Source: Gordionus sp. m RMFG-2023 (Eukaryota > Nematomorpha > Gordioida > Chordodea > Parachordodidae). From it: a DNA stretch of 64,000 bases. Both the position numbers and the translations under genes were made by a program. The stretch's first letter is position 1; every line of letters begins with the position of its first letter. Where the stretch lies: NCBI RefSeq assembly GCF_954871325.1, contig NC_088776.1:11780052-11844051 (forward strand), read 5' to 3'. Of the stretch, positions 62,825 to 64,000 are shown piece after piece. The notes beneath the pieces were generated by a model, which made no database searches, had not been told where the DNA came from, and saw only the letters and a program-made list of their open reading frames with translations.

Positions 62825-64000
62825 TATAATTAAAACATTGAAAAAATAAATAATACGATTTTCTTGAAAAAAATAAAATTTTATCAAAAACATTATTAAA
62901 TTTAGAATTCAATTCTATATTTAGGCAACCTATTGTATTTAATTGTGGAAGACAGCTTATCTTGATGAATAGTTCATAGTAAAAGCCAATATTCTATATT
63001 ATTTCTTAGATTGCATAAACAAAACATGGCAATTATATGATTTATGGGGCCTGAAACGTTTAAATAATCAATGGAGAAAAATTTAAATACTCAAGTTGAA
63101 TTCATAGCCGGATTTGATCCTATAGGATTTAACAGTTGAGATTTTAAAATCTTTTAGTGAGATTATTTATTTTTTAAAATCAGTAATTCTATTATGATAT
63201 ATAAAATTAAAATTAATAAAGAAAAATTGATTTCATAAACATATTTTAAAAATCGAACAGTTGTTAAATCGTATCGAATCCTAATGAATCCAGTCTTATA
63301 AATTTCTTATCTGCTTTAGTAGTATTAATTTTAAAAAATCAAGATATTGATCCAAAAACATTCTTTATGAATGCTTTGACACCATTTTGTAAAATATATG
63401 TGATAAATTCCTTTCTGATTAAACTTGGCGAGTGGGTTTATCATATTTAAAATAATCGCTAGTTATTTAAGTTTGTTCACTATTCAGGGTAAAAAAATAG
63501 TTGTATTATAAAAATTATATATATGCTTTTTATATAGATGAAAGCATTGAGTAAAAATCCCGGTGATCATATAGCTAGCTAGAAAAGCTGACGACTCATC
63601 TAAAATTAGCCTACGTAGATAACTTAACACTATTCAATCGTAATAACATGGAGATTTCAAATATAAATAATCTATCATAAAAATGTAATCCAATTTTTTT
63701 TAATTCTCTCCCTATATTTATTACCCCCCCCCCCTCCAATCCACTAAGCAATGAGAATAATGTAAATCGATTTGCCATATTCTAATTGTATAACAGAAGG
63801 GATCCCTTACGTAAACTTGTAGATAGGTGCATTTACCAAATCCAATGCTCTATAAATGGTCATTACCAAGACATCAAAGCGAAGTAAATACGCTGTGCAG
63901 CTCTAGAATATATACTATTTTCAGAGTTGTTAAAAGATACTTTTTAAATGGATCTAGATACAGATACATTGTAGTCTAAAAAAGCTATCTAGATCCAGAT
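62825..64000. other. Right flank; no gene seen, MITE copy at the edge
   Basis: AT-rich sequence upstream of the SVWC gene, presumably including its promoter. A poly-C run lies at about 63725-63736. From 63922 a second copy of the GTATCTAGAT MITE (see 54633-54784) starts and is cut by the window end. Confidence 0.5.

Overview
This window is strongly AT-rich (roughly three quarters by eye) and comes from an animal nuclear genome. Genes are split into short exons with GT..AG introns. Intron sizes are bimodal: some are only 42-90 bp, others are several kb and packed with transposon debris. No rRNA, tRNA, CRISPR, bacterial operon or retroviral/LTR element was recognised. The gene set (type I DnaJ, RUNDC1, two CRISP-like CAP proteins, one SVWC protein) fits an invertebrate. 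The SVWC gene points towards an arthropod, perhaps a chelicerate, but only weakly.

Layout. (1) 1-4519: transposon-filled intron or flank, dominated by a ~3.8 kb imperfect inverted repeat (660-4490) in which each arm carries a different small hAT-type insertion. (2) 4520-6243 (+): last three exons of a DNAJA2-like co-chaperone ending in a CaaX box; its 5' exons are not visible. (3) 7467-27071 (-): an apparently complete 15-exon RUNDC1 gene (about 695 codons) convergent with DNAJA2; its introns hold two opposed LINE copies, several hAT MITEs and a nested Ly6-like first exon on the same strand. (4) 27365-32203: a 4.8 kb hAT-type element with a perfect 8-bp target duplication, containing ~700-bp direct repeats and a 16-bp minisatellite. 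(5) 34738-41428 (+) and 50675-56055 (+): two paralogous secreted CAP genes with the same exon plan. Both end in a lysine-rich tail. In the second the tail has grown to ~290 residues of Lys/Glu repeats followed by a hydrophobic C-terminus. The second gene also has one base missing in an A-run of its fifth exon. Between the genes lie LINE fragments and MITEs. (6) 59013-62824 (-): a four-exon, 131-residue secreted Cys-rich protein of the SVWC type. (7) 62825-64000: nothing coding seen; a MITE runs off the end.

The exon models were built by hand from splice sites, reading-phase agreement between neighbouring exons, and recall of the protein families. Family identities for DNAJA2, RUNDC1 and CAP are firm. 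The SVWC first exons and the unassigned exon-like segments are tentative. The genes do not form a pathway: DNAJA2 and RUNDC1 are intracellular housekeeping genes, while the CAP pair and the SVWC gene encode secreted proteins.
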